A stretch of DNA of 64,000 nucleotides, from assembly GCA_011109175.1 (NCBI GenBank), contig RDEW01000029.1:468158-532157 (forward strand), given 5' to 3'. Every line of letters starts with the position of its first letter. Position 1 is the first letter of the stretch. The stretch comes from Dicyema japonicum (taxonomy: Eukaryota; Dicyemida; Rhombozoa; Dicyemidae). Shown one piece after another: positions 41,690 to 52,600 of the stretch. Under the pieces are notes generated by a model, which made no database searches, had not been told where the DNA came from, and was given only the letters and a program-made list of their open reading frames with translations. Position numbers and translations under genes: made by a program.

Positions 41690-43560
41690 CGAAAATTGCA
41701 ACCTAAATGACTTCTCTCTTTTAACGTTCAATGTCAAAGGACTCTCTAGTGCAGAGCTTTTCAAAAAATAATTCTCGCGGCACACTAATCGTAAAAAAAA
41801 TATCCACGGCACACATTAAAAAATAAAAATTAAATTTTAAGATGTGTAAAACTAAGTACTAAAATTGGTAATTTAATGCCCAAATTTTTATTAATAAAAA
41901 ATGAAATCTTAATTATTATTGTTTTTGCATATATCATCAATATCAGGTCGAATGGTTGACAAAGCCACCCGCATTTAATCAATGTTTCTCAAACTTTCAC
42001 GTTTGTTATATTTCATAATATGCTGCGTAGAAAAACCTGTTTCGCATAAATAGATCGTTGAAAACTGTAAAATTATGGTCAGTGCTTGTTTTGATTAACT
42101 GGGATATATGTTTCGAATATATATCCAGAATTCTCCAATGTCTAACTCCGTCATCATTAATTTTAAAAATCGATCATTAAACAGTGCAATAAGTTCTTTA
42201 TTTTCTTTAACAGATAAGTGTTTTGATTCTGACACAAGAAAACGATTTCGTATCTAAAAATTATTTTAAAAATAATAACCCAATCGAATTTTTCAATTTC
42301 TAAGTCTGAAAAATAAGCATCCATTTTGTTTTCAAAAATTATTAAATATTCATTAATCAGTCCTTGTATCGATTCACCATTATATCCTTATTATAATTAA
42401 AATATAAAATAAACCAATATCCGTGGATTCATCAAGTTGTAATGAAAACCGAGTTTCTTTAATAGAAAATGAGACATTATTTTCAATATTCTCCGACAAA
42501 GCACAAATCCGACGAGAAACAGTGTTATCTGACAAAGGTATCTTCATTATTTTTTGTTCATATTTATGACCAAACATAGTCCGAGCAATAATACGACAAG
42601 CAGGGATTATCAAGTTTTCGCCAATAGTGTGAGGTTTTAGTTGTTTTGCTATCAATTCTGAGATCAGGTATGAACATTTCAATGATTCCTTTGTGTTTAC
42701 AAAAGTTTCACTGAACATCATTTGACTAGATCTACGATTCATAGTAAAAAACTAAATAATACTTGTGTTGTTTTTTCAAATGGATAAAATAATTCTCAGA
42801 TTTTTCGGAATAGTCCGGATGCTTAGAAGTAAAATATCTTTTTAGTTTGCTAGGAACCATAGCATCATTTGCCAAGACTTCCATGCAACTTAGACATTGA
42901 GGTAGTTTATTTTTATCTTTGCATATAAATCCAAATGACAAATAAGAATCTTTATAAGAACGACGAACTGATTTATTCATAAGCAGGTTGATGCGCACGT
43001 TATTAAAAAATTAATAAATAATGGTTAACCAATGTAAATGTCATTTAATATATAATAAAAAAAATGATTATTTTAAATTTGTTTATCTTTTTAAATTAAT
43101 TAGGTCAAAAAATGTATATAAATATTCAAATTTGTATTTGGCAGGCGGCACACTAGAAATTGTCTCGCGGCACACTTAGTGTGCCGTGGCACACCGTTTG
43201 ACAACCTCTGCTCTAGTGCATGGAAAAGAAAAGAACTTTGTGAAGACCTTTCAAAATACAAGATATCAATCGGATGTCTCCAAGAGACAAAAATATCGAA
43301 GGAGTTTGAAATCTTATACAAGAGAACAGGAACTGAACCAATATCATGTGAGATTACTGAATCAAGATGGAGGCTCTTTGGACACATACTCCGCCACGAT
43401 ATGGGGACCCCTGCCAACATAGCAATGGAGGAGTATTTTGTCTTAGAAGCTTCTCGTTTCCGCGGCCGGCCGAGGACAACACTGCCGGTTATTCTAGATG
43501 AAGATTTCAGGATACGCTACGGAACATGGCAACGGATCGAAAAAGATGGGGGACGTTAAT
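41690..43560 (+). mobile_element. LINE-A: APE start fused to C-terminus, interrupted by a hAT
   Basis: Skipping the hAT, the plus strand reads LLTFNVKGLSSA, then WKRKELCEDLSKYKISIGCLQETK (APE N-terminal block), ISKEFEILYKRTG, then directly ESRWRLFGHILRHDMGTPANIAMEEYF and FRGRPRTTLPVI, the C-terminal end of LINE-A. APE remainder and RT are deleted. This copy shows that the APE domain and the RWRLFGHILR tail belong to the same family. It ends with 'cctataataataat'. Confidence 0.85.
41752..43210 (-). mobile_element. hAT transposon with perfect 8-bp target duplication
   Basis: CTCTAGTG is duplicated at 41744-41751 and 43211-43218. The ends are CAGAGCTTTTCAAA... and ...TTTGACAACCTCTG, with 'cgcggcacact' subterminal repeats on both sides. 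Minus-strand frames hold a BED finger (42732-42998; CLSCMEVLANDAMVPSKLKRYFTSKH) and the start of the transposase (42380-42742; KIPLSDNTVSRRICALSENIE, FSLQLDESTDIG). The catalytic core downstream is deleted, so this is a non-autonomous derivative of a ZBED5-like hAT. Confidence 0.93.
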
Positions 43561-43914
43561 TAGATTGTTAACTTTTCGTGTTGCACATGCTCTGTCATGA
43601 TATTGGCATCGCGTACGTGCCTATAATAATAATATTGTAAAAATTTTATTGAGGTAAAAAATAACTATAATTTTGATGGAATTGGAATTTTAATGTAAAT
43701 ATGCTTGGAAGTAATCTATTAAAATGAAATATGGAGCAATTTATCAGCTTTATTTTGTCAATATTGGTTTATAAATTGATACAGATGACAGAAAAAACTT
43801 ACATCACAGTAAAGACGCATATTAAAAAATTGTATTTCAGTAACAATTTATGCAGAATTAAGAAGTATCTGGAATCTAGATAAAATTCGCCCTAGTTATC
43901 AGAGATAGTATCTT

Positions 43915-44345
43915 CCTCAATGATCCCAGTAATATCACAGTCTTGGATTTTTTTATCGGTCCCTTGCTCTTTCCTGGTTTATGCAGAGGAGTCAAAATTC
44001 CATCACCAAGTTTCAAGGGGATTACGTCTCAAATACCTTATTGAAAATCTTTGTAATGAGGGTTGTCAGTTCACCTGGTGCATACTTGATCATTTCTCTA
44101 TCTATGTTGTCTGGTCCCGCTGCCCTGTTGTTGTTTAATTTAATGATTGCCAGGTTAGTTTCCTTGAAGCCACGTTGGAATATAGGTTTTGGGAGAGAGG
44201 CAAATAAGTTTTAGGAACAGTTTCTGCAGGATTTTCGACAATACACATATAGGGGAGACTGGTCTGTAAGATCCGGGATCGTTCTTCGGTCTTCTCGGAG
44301 GGGACCTTTACAAGAAAAAGGTGACCCATATTCTGGTCGTCAGAA
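43915..44345 (-). mobile_element. LINE-A RT fragment
   Basis: Minus strand near 44040-44160: RQSLN, then TTGQRDQTTIDREM-type sequence with shifts, equivalent to LNNNKSAGPDNINAEL of the 32.1-kb copy, and a following APGELTTLITKIF. Heavily decayed. Confidence 0.6.
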
Positions 44346-44348
44346 ACC

Positions 44349-45150
44349 ATGATGAGCAAAATGGAGAGGATAAGAACAAAAATCTATGTGGTGACCACAA
44401 CAATCACGCCAAATGGAAACAAACTTCCCACGGTGGTGAAGTTCAATTTCGTCAATATTCATGGTAGACGTCTCAGACGCTTGTTGGCACCAATTCATTT
44501 TTGCCGTGCTCTGTGGATTTTTGGCTTTCGCGGTCTTCGACCTATCACAAACTCAAATATTCATCCCTTGTCTACTTTTTAATCATGTACCCCCATTTCA
44601 TGACTTTAAGCTCAATTTATATTTAGATGTTGGTCAAGATTAAACATTTAGAAAACGTGGGACAAAACTCCTTGAACAATACGACAAGATGAGTAACTAC
44701 GCCAATTCATTATCGAAAATTTGTATTTTTTGTATGACACAAGTAGACATTATGAAAGTCGTCGTTCAACAGGACATATTTGAAAGTCTTCGACATCCAT
44801 CAAGTTTCTACTGGAGATTACACGAACAACATAAGGGAGAAAAGGAAGAGAGCTTTTCAGTCACTCCTATGTACACGAAGTTATACGTTTGCCGTGAGAC
44901 CCACTTGTTCATCTCAAGGGAGTTATTCTCCTTAGCCTACTTTATGGTGCGAGAGGTAATTCTTCTCTCCGAAGAGGAAGAAGATCCTATCCCTCCTAGA
45001 GAAAAGAAGTAGAGCTGCAATTGAGCTCTTCTCAAACAAGAAACTGAGAGACCGTCTAAGCAATGAAGAAGACAAACTGGATTGTGGAGGATCGGATCGA
45101 CGGTTTCAGAAGATGCAAGATCTAGGACACATAAATAAACTAAAATTTAT
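44349..45150 (+). other. Uncharacterised coding-like region
   Basis: Plus-strand open frames: 44349-44582 (IYVVTTTITPNGNKLPTVV...), an alternative hydrophobic frame 44461-44643, and 44650-45012 (LLEQYDKMSNYANSLSKICIF ... DPIPPREKK), followed by a further open stretch to about 45150 in another frame (AAIELFSNKKLRDRLSNEED). The base composition is less AT-rich than the surroundings. Short introns could link these pieces, but I found no chain that keeps frame throughout. No family recognised; it could be a host gene or a LINE remnant. Confidence 0.35.
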
Positions 45151-45606
45151 TTATTATTTTTTAAAACCAAGAATTTTTGAAAATATAAAATAAAAGGGAA
45201 GGGGGACCGTCATGTAATCCCGGCCTCTTTAACCAGCCGCCTCATCTTTTCTAGCTGTTTACTTCCTGTATGGATGATCCACTTTTCGGAAATTTGGAGG
45301 TTTCAAAGAGGATCCCGTTCTTTTCACAAGTTCCTCGAACGGAGGTGGCATTAGTGGAGAGGAGAACTCTAGTAGGGCCATCGTGACTACTTGGAAGGAA
45401 TTGATTTTCTCTATGTTTGTATATGATATGTTTGTGGCCCATTGGCGTATAAGGATGATTTAATTCTGAGTGGAAACAGCTTTTGTAGCCAGCGTTTTTA
45501 CAAAATTTAGTTTTCGTTGGGAGGAAGAAATGCTGACGTGTTTGCTTAGGGTTGGCTCTTATGTGATCCTCAGTATTTTTTTAAATAAGTATTAAAATTA
45601 AATCAA

Positions 45607-48496
45607 TTAGTCAATTAATCTCGATTTATAATAGCAAGCCAAATCATACTCATCCAACACTGCCAAGAAAGCGTCCCTCATTGATGTACTCACTGAATTG
45701 ATCATTCCAATTAGTTTATGCCTTTGACTCTCGGCATAGCTGCAGTCAATCTCCCTAAAATAGCTTGAAATATCCCTTCCTAGCACCCTCGTTAATAAGT
45801 CGTCCAAAAATCTAAATAAAATGATAATCACTACTCTTCGTATTTTTTGATAAAGTTATGAAGGAGACTGTCATATAATTTGATCTTTGTTTGAGAAATC
45901 TTTCCACCTTTTAGTACCTCTGACCATGAAACGGTTCGTTCACTCTTTTGTTTAATACTTTTTTAACCTCAGGCAGCAAATCGCTCAAAATAAGATTTTT
46001 ACTTTTCAGAGAATTATTTCGAAGCCATTGATATATCTCTTCAGACTCGAAAGGTTGGTTAGTATCCCTTTTAGCAACATCTCCTACGGGGGACTCATAA
46101 CTTTCTCCGTTTGTCTTCTCTTTGATGTTGGGAACGTTAATGGTTTTTAGAATAGATCGAGGTACAGCTTCTATTTGTGAAGAAATCAAATTACTGTCAT
46201 TATTTGTAACTCCTGTGAATTTTCTTAGACTGATAGCAGTCCTTACATTTTGTTGTTTATCACGACATTGGTCTCTCAGTTTAGTTAGGACTTTAATGTG
46301 CTCTTTACATTTGTGTCTCTCATATTCAATCATTCTTGTGTCTTCACTTTTGAATGCGTTCAGTTGATTGCCTTTTATTCCGCATGTATGCACCGAGTAG
46401 GTCCCTTCGGATTTAGTCGATAAGGACTGAAGAAACTCGTTAGCTTGATAATCCAGTGGATTGAACGAAAGAGTGTTGACTGGGGTGTTCAGTCTCATGG
46501 AGGAGTATATATCATCCACGTGTTCATTTGGACGACCATCGGAAAATATAAAGATTGATTCTGTGTTTGAATCATTCATAGCGTGACTCAGCGGTGGAAT
46601 AAAATGAGTCGACGTGCCCAAGGGGATCGATGTAAGCCACTTGAGTGCTTCATTGATCTTACAATTGGTTGCCAATGTCAATTTGTCTTGAAAACAGTAA
46701 CATCGTTGATTGAATGCGATGACATTAAAATATTTACAATTTACAAATTGTTCCTGTAATAACCACAATCTCGTTACATTCAAAAGTGCATAAAGAATTT
46801 TGTGCACGTATTGCATGACCGCCTTCATTGATTGGGAGACATCGACCAGAATGTAAGCCTTGTTTTCAACGACTCTGCCAAAATAATAGATGCTAGTCTC
46901 TCGAAGCCACAAAAGTCTTTATTTATAATTTAATTAATTATAATTTAATTTAAATTAAAATTTAATTTATAATTTCTGGCAAACCTGTTGTTTATTTTCC
47001 TCAGGATTTGTCTCACTTTATTACAATACTCCCTCCATACATCATTGGTTACATACACGTGCATTATTCTTCCGTCCTTCCATACCACGTGTCCAAACTG
47101 CTGGCAGTACTTTGCATCCACTATTTTATCTCCCTTTGATAAAGAGACAAGTCCATTGCAGTGTTTGAATGCTACATTGGCGAGAATGTCAAAAATATTC
47201 AGTTTGCTAGCACAAAGACCGTTTTTTCTAAGCCAGTCTTCACTGGAATGAATGGGAAATGATTTTGCTGTTTTTGGATTATCACAGTTTTGTTTTTCTG
47301 GATTTTTTTGTTCTTAAATAAATATTTTTAAATTTATTACTTTTAATCGACAATTTGGTTTCAATCGATTTCAACCTTTTAATGAAAACCTCAACTTGTT
47401 CCAATTCAGAAAAAATTTTGAAGACGTCTTCCCTAATGCCCGACCCCAGCGGCATTCCTCCAAAAGCTTTTCGTATTTTTTGAATTTGTTGGTCCTCAAT
47501 TTGGAAGACATCAAACTGAAGATTTATCCCATAGGCGTGAAATCTCCCATTTTTACTAAGAGTGATCTTTTTTAACTCGTTTATTAATTTGTAGTCTACT
47601 GAATCAAATACCACCACATTGATTACCACATCATTGTGGATCTACTATAAAACTACCAATAACATTATCAATTATCAAGTCCTTACTTCCCACTGAGGAC
47701 TCACCTTCACTGAACAAATATACTGCTTCAGTCTGCTAATTAGTTACTTAAATTACGGTTTTGTCGATTATTGCTGCTTTCACGGATTCGAAAGTGCATC
47801 TAACGGTTCCTTCAGACCTTGGACTCATTTCCTTGAGCCATTCCATAGCCTCAGATATGCTGTCCTGGGTGACTTGTCTCATTTTGTTCGAAAACAAAAT
47901 TGGTGTTTCCTTCGCCCTGTGAATAAAAAATAATAAATACCAAACTAAATTAAATTCATCAATATTTGAAATTTGCGTCCTCACCAACTCCAAGGCAACT
48001 GTTAAATAAGGATCGAACTTCTCAGAGGAAGTCGTATCAAAGACTATTGTCACAGATCGTTCCACTATGAGACCGAATATTCTCCTTGTTCCACAATTCA
48101 ACCAGTTTAACCTTTCCACGTAAAGATTTCTCAAATAGTCAAGTTTTTCTCTTAATTTAATTATTTTGTCCTTATTTTTTGTTATCTTAAGTTTATCAAT
48201 ATCTTACATTGTAGGTCTTTCCACATTCCTGGCAGAACTCTTCTACGAAAAGGTCTCCGCTATAACGAGAACAGATTGGCTTTTTAAGAAAATCGACATA
48301 CTCTACAGTTTTAGGATTTTAAACCTTCGCTTCTCTTAAATCCGATTTTATCCAAGATATTTCCCCATTTTAATTTATTTTTTTCCAAGCCATATTTTTT
48401 CAGCCAATTTTCTGCACTTATTTGTTCTGTGACGTTGGATGAAAATTTTGTGGACATATCTTGCTGTAATTCAGCATTGACCACGTTAATGTCCAT
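45607..48496 (-). CDS. VWA3-like protein (von Willebrand A domain-containing, cilia-associated family)
   Basis: Ten predicted exons (minus): 48325-48496, 48208-48302, 47941-48185, 47757-47916, 47664-47732, 47341-47641, 46985-47312, 45968-46916, 45835-45944, 45607-45811. The introns are 22, 22, 24, 24, 22, 28, 68, 23 and 23 nt, GT-AG. The exons total 2634 nt, exactly 878 codons with stop. Near the start, SAENWLKKYGLEKNKL and a paralogous SSEDWLRKNGLCASKL later in the protein are VWA3A/B hallmarks. The first vWA domain (about 120-300) has a degenerate metal site (FDTTSS). The second (about 476-640) has DVSQS at 482-486 and FIFSDGRPN. WSEVLKGGKISQTK and LGRDISSYFREI mark the C-terminal part. It is shorter than vertebrate VWA3A/B. 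The gene could be VWA3A- or VWA3B-like; symbol withheld. Confidence 0.9.
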
Positions 48497-48755
48497 TTGG
48501 TAATATTCATCAAATTCTAGTATATCTTAATGTCTTACTTGAATTTTGCTTTGTATTTTCGTATTTTATCATAATTTCTATGGAAACCAACAATTAATAC
48601 ATTTTTATTTTTTTTGTTTTAATTAAAATGTTATATTAATTATTTAAAAATTATATTAATTAATAATCGTCAAAGGGTTGAGTTTATGACGTATCTCTAT
48701 TCCACCAAATGCTTTTATAGCCTCATTGCTGAAATTAAAAATCCGAGAAATTTAT
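48497..48755. other. Upstream region of the VWA3-like gene
   Basis: Very AT-rich, no frame. It presumably holds the promoter; no TATA or known element can be asserted in such sequence. Confidence 0.4.
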
Positions 48756-49200
48756 TGTCACTGATGGTCGATTATACTTCAAAGACAAAAATTTTGAAAA
48801 GCACAGACTAGTTATTTGCATGGATAACGAGTATGAAATTGCGAAGTCTATCCAAGAAATTAATTAAAATGCAGCAACAATGTTTGCACTCCTATTTTTC
48901 AATAAAATGGAAAATTATTGAAAGAATTGTCCAAGAGTGCCCAATTTGCAAGTTTTCCATCCACCTAAAGTAGAAAATTAGTTTATATAATAGGTTTCCG
49001 ATTCTAAATAACACGTGATTGCCAAGAGACTTTATGAACGATTCCAGGCAGACTTGAGAAATCAACTAAAAACTGGAAAAATTTAATAAACGAAGCATTT
49101 TTACATATAAAACCACGATTCGATCTTCTGCAAATGAAACGCCATTTATAAAACTGAGAGGGGATTCTGGAATAAACACAGTCATTCATGAGTACAAAAG
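48756..49200 (+). pseudogene. Gypsy/Ginger-type integrase fragment
   Basis: Plus strand: KFIVTDGRLYFKDKNFEKHRLVI, then IIERIVQECPICKFSIH (H2C2 zinc-binding Cys pair). After a deletion follow LYERFQADL and TRSSANETPFIKLRGDSGINTVIHEY, matching NESPIERHRGIKGINSIIHVY of the 21.7-kb integrase. The catalytic core is missing. Confidence 0.65.
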
Positions 49201-49860
49201 TTTATTATTTTTTTAAATTAAAAAAAAAGTGAGATTTCGGATAAGTTTTTCCGGGATCATCAGAGGATATTTACGTGGAGCGTATTTCAAGTAATTATTG
49301 TATAAAGTATGTTAGAAACTTAAATGCATATCATTTTGATCGATTTTTTTCACCAATTCAGCCTATGTTGGACATAATAGGTTTTGGACATACAGGCGTT
49401 TAATAATAAGGAGATGGGGACGTGCAAAGTGTCAGGCCATGAATGGATGACTATGATAAAACCCTATAGTTAACTCCTATTTACAGTTATTATGGATAAT
49501 AGTTGTTTGTTTTGGTGTTAATATTATCACACCGTAAGAGTTATTGTTTGAAATCTGCTGGATAACACAATACCACCTATGACATATACTACATTAGCTA
49601 TTGATCTCCCAACCGTGAACCCACTTTGACTTTAAGCCAAGTAGACGTCAACTGGTTCTTGGATCAGATTAAGTACGATCATGGGAAGGATCTACAGGGT
49701 ATTTATAAGGATGACTACGAAAAGTTTCCAACAGCTCCGGCGGGTTTATTTCCTTTCTGGACTGGCAGTAGTACCCCTTTTCCATCTCTGAAAAGTCCTT
49801 GTAAGCCATCATATCATTTAGCAATCTCGAGAGTTATCTGCAAGTTATGCTGGGCCGAAT
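49201..49860. other. Spacer with short open frame, unassigned
   Basis: A 79-codon plus-strand frame (49626-49865; VDVNWFLDQIKYDHGKDLQG...) has no recognised motif. The rest holds nothing I can name. Confidence 0.35.
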
Positions 49861-49869
49861 TTTAATAAT

Positions 49870-50480
49870 TCTAGGATGTGTTGTCTGGTCCCGGAAAGTG
49901 ACCAAATTTTAGCTCTTCATTGCTCTGGAGACCTCTTCTGGTAAGATGATCCATTGGAGGTTCAATAGGGATGGCACGTCTGGCTGACGATGACTTTTGT
50001 GGAGTTTAGGTTTCCCAAAGTGTTTGTCAGCCTCGGAAAGGATCCCTCTCACACTTTCGAATCATGCCATTCTTGATATAAGATCTGTTCCTATATTTCT
50101 GATTGACTCCGATGCACACTTTTGATATTCTGCTTGCAGTCTTGCTGCCGAGTCCATGAGTTCAGTCAAATACCTCTTTCTTGAACTGTGGAATGTCCAC
50201 CACATTGTGTTTGGATGAAGCATCTCCTGTTAGATTTCGCCTGGAGAATCTTATCCTCCGAAGTTAGACCGGATTTTAATGTGATTTTACAGACACAATT
50301 CAATGGTCAGTCAACAGTGAATCCCCCATAAAACCTCGAGTCACATAAGAGAGATTTGTCGTTTATTCGACAAACAATATAATCGATCTGATTGTAAATC
50401 TTATCCGAAATCCGGTGATCGAAAGTCCGGAGCTTACACACATTGTTATTGCGTATGGAATAAACAATGGCGTGTTATAT
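49870..50480 (-). mobile_element. LINE APE-endonuclease fragment
   Basis: Minus strand near 50300-50470: YSIRNNNVCKLRTFDHRISDKIYNQIDYIVCR, then SLL and a DH-containing end (FTVDH). The NQIDYIxV and SDH-like end are the conserved C-terminal blocks of RTE/LINE APE endonucleases. Frames are broken. Possibly LINE-A. Confidence 0.65.
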
Positions 50481-50523
50481 TTCAAAAAGTAACAATAAAA
50501 CCATTTAATTAATAGTTAATATA

Positions 50524-52107
50524 CAGTCCGACACCGAATTGGGGCAACCAAGTGCCCCAAAAACAGAGATTTAATAGAACAGAGATTTTAAACATCAAAA
50601 ATCAATTTTAGAAAAATAATCAGTTAATTTATCCCCAGTTATCCTTTTACTTCTTAAATTTTTCATAAAATTAAGTCGAAAATCGTAAAATTCTTTGAGC
50701 ATTTCAGGAGATGTAAAAAATTTTCTTCTCTTACTGATCAAGAGAATCTTGCGTTTCTCTTAAAATTGTTTCCATGTTATCGTTTTCTAAACCTTCGTTG
50801 TAAATATTATCAACGAATTCGTCACTTTCCCCATTCAATTTTGTTTACGGCATTGTTGATCATTTCTTCTGTAATGGTATCTTCAATTTTTACGGAATCA
50901 CGAATCTTTTCAATTTGATTCCAACAATTAAATATTAAACTTGGATCAAGTTTTTCCCAGCTTTTAGAAATTAGCAGAATTACAGACGAAGGTTTATTTT
51001 GTTTATCAACCGTTTGAATTCATCATCATCCTCCTCAAAACACAAATACTAAATCTGATAATTTAAGTAATAATCTTTAAAGGTCTTGATAATTCCCATT
51101 CCAATGGTTGCAAATACGGTGTTGTATTTTTTGGCGAAAATAAAAACTCAATATTTGGGCATTCAATAGTTTTATGACATCCCGCATTATCAAGCAATAT
51201 TAATAGTTTTCTGTTGATTGTACAAAATCTTTCATTTATCCGATCAACGGAAAGTTTTTGATTTTCCAACAATCAATTGCTCAAGTTTTTCCCCCATGGA
51301 ATTGCAACAAAGAAGTAGTGACTCTTTCTTTTCCCTGTTTAAAGCCAAAAGTATCGTCATTTATTCCGACAAACGACTTTCGTGGAGTCCTTTTTATAAA
51401 GACCAGTTTCATCAAATTAAAAAACATTTTGTCTTCCATATTGAATAATTTTCTCGTCAAGAATTTTAAAAAAACTGTCAGTCACATGAAGTCCGTAAGT
51501 CAAGTCACATGAATTTTTTTCTCCACAAATTGATTTAAATTTCAGTTCATGTCACGTTTTAAATCTGTCAAGCCAGCCATTTGAAGCTTTGAAAGTATCA
51601 AATCCAATTTTTAAAGCCGTATATAAGGTAATTTTCTTTATGAAAGGACCTGATATTGGAACCTTATCTTCGCGTAGTTTCTGAAATATTTCAAAAACTT
51701 GACAATCGAATTTGGATTTCTCACAATAAGGCATAGGATCCTCATCCGTGTTTACAGTTCCTTGTTCAAGAAAAGGTACAATTATTTTTTTATTCGCGAA
51801 ATCATGCCTTTACTAGTTTTGTATTTTTTAATTATCTGTCTTTCAGATAGTTTGTTCTTCAATATCAATTTAGCAATCGTTCATTTTGTTTCGTAGTTGA
51901 TAACCATTCACAACGAAAAATGTAAATGAACGTGTAAATTAAAATTATATATTTATTAATAAAATATAATTTTATTTACTTATAATTTCATTCCCCACAA
52001 TTTTATAGTGTCCCAAAATTTCCATGTTTTTTATCGATTTTCCATTTTACTCTGCCAAAATGTTGGCCAAAAAAATGCCCCAAAATGCCCAATTCGGGGT
52101 CGGACTG
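50524..52107 (-). mobile_element. Tigger/pogo transposon with near-perfect terminal inverted repeats
   Basis: The left end is CAGTCCGACACCGAATTGGG and the right end CCCAATTCGGGGTCGGACTG, one mismatch over about 23 bp, with TA on both sides (50522-50523, 52108-52109). Minus-strand transposase remnants are an HTH-like region (51552-51734; GFDTFKASNGWLDRF), TINRKLLILLDNAGCH and FLFSPKNTTPYLQPLEW (51063-51272; second catalytic Asp and the NTTxxxQP signature). Frames are interrupted and the first-Asp block is poorly preserved. Inactive, but the ends are intact. Confidence 0.93.
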
Positions 52108-52109
52108 TA

Positions 52110-52600
52110 TCTTCCCTTGCCATGACAAACATCCAATGTCCTTTTTCTAAGACTCAATGATAATTTTTTGCGTGTTTCCATATAAAATTTCGACCATTAG
52201 ATTTTTAAATTTTGGGGCGCTCTTCCTGTTATTTTCGTTTAATTATTTCCCATAAGTTCTCATCGAGAGATTGGGACCATTCCGACAATTCAACATTTCT
52301 TTCACTTAAAATTGTTTTGTAAATTCTTGTGACACATAAAAATTCATAAGATTATTTTTCAAGTTACCATGCAGGTTCCAGGGCAACAGTGATAGCTTCC
52401 ACTCCACTCATCTTCGTTATAAGACTATTGATACTTCTCAGTGTCTTCCAAAAAGTGCCAAACTAGTTTTTTGTAGCATAGTCGACTAACAAGCCGGTTC
52501 CACTAATGTCTGTGGTTAACACGGATTAGTTGGGAAATTCTGTAATATAGAGTGCGTATAAACGATATATAGCCATTTGTCTGCAATACAGTTTTCTTTA
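52110..52600 (-). other. Probable LINE remnant, not resolved
   Basis: Between the Tigger and LINE-D copy 2. The minus strand gives scattered LINE-D-like residues (VLTTDISGTGLLVDYATKN, resembling an RNase H start) but with many stops. Confidence 0.4.

Larger units (their letters stand above)
40805..43896. mobile_element. TAGGGCGA-ended element hosting LINE-A and a hAT
   Basis: The left end is TAGGGCGATTTT (40807), the right end AAAATTCGCCCTA (43881-43895): an inverted pair. The body (40810-41690 and 43635-43880) matches 1560-2335 in reverse orientation, where it is uninterrupted by LINE-A. I could not assign its coding remains (41036-41248 region) to a superfamily. A related pair of ends may be at 61675-62145. 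Confidence 0.6.

Noticed and set aside
46122-46367. Plus-strand reading frame opposite the VWA3-like gene
   Set aside because: It is the antisense shadow of exon 8 and has no motif.
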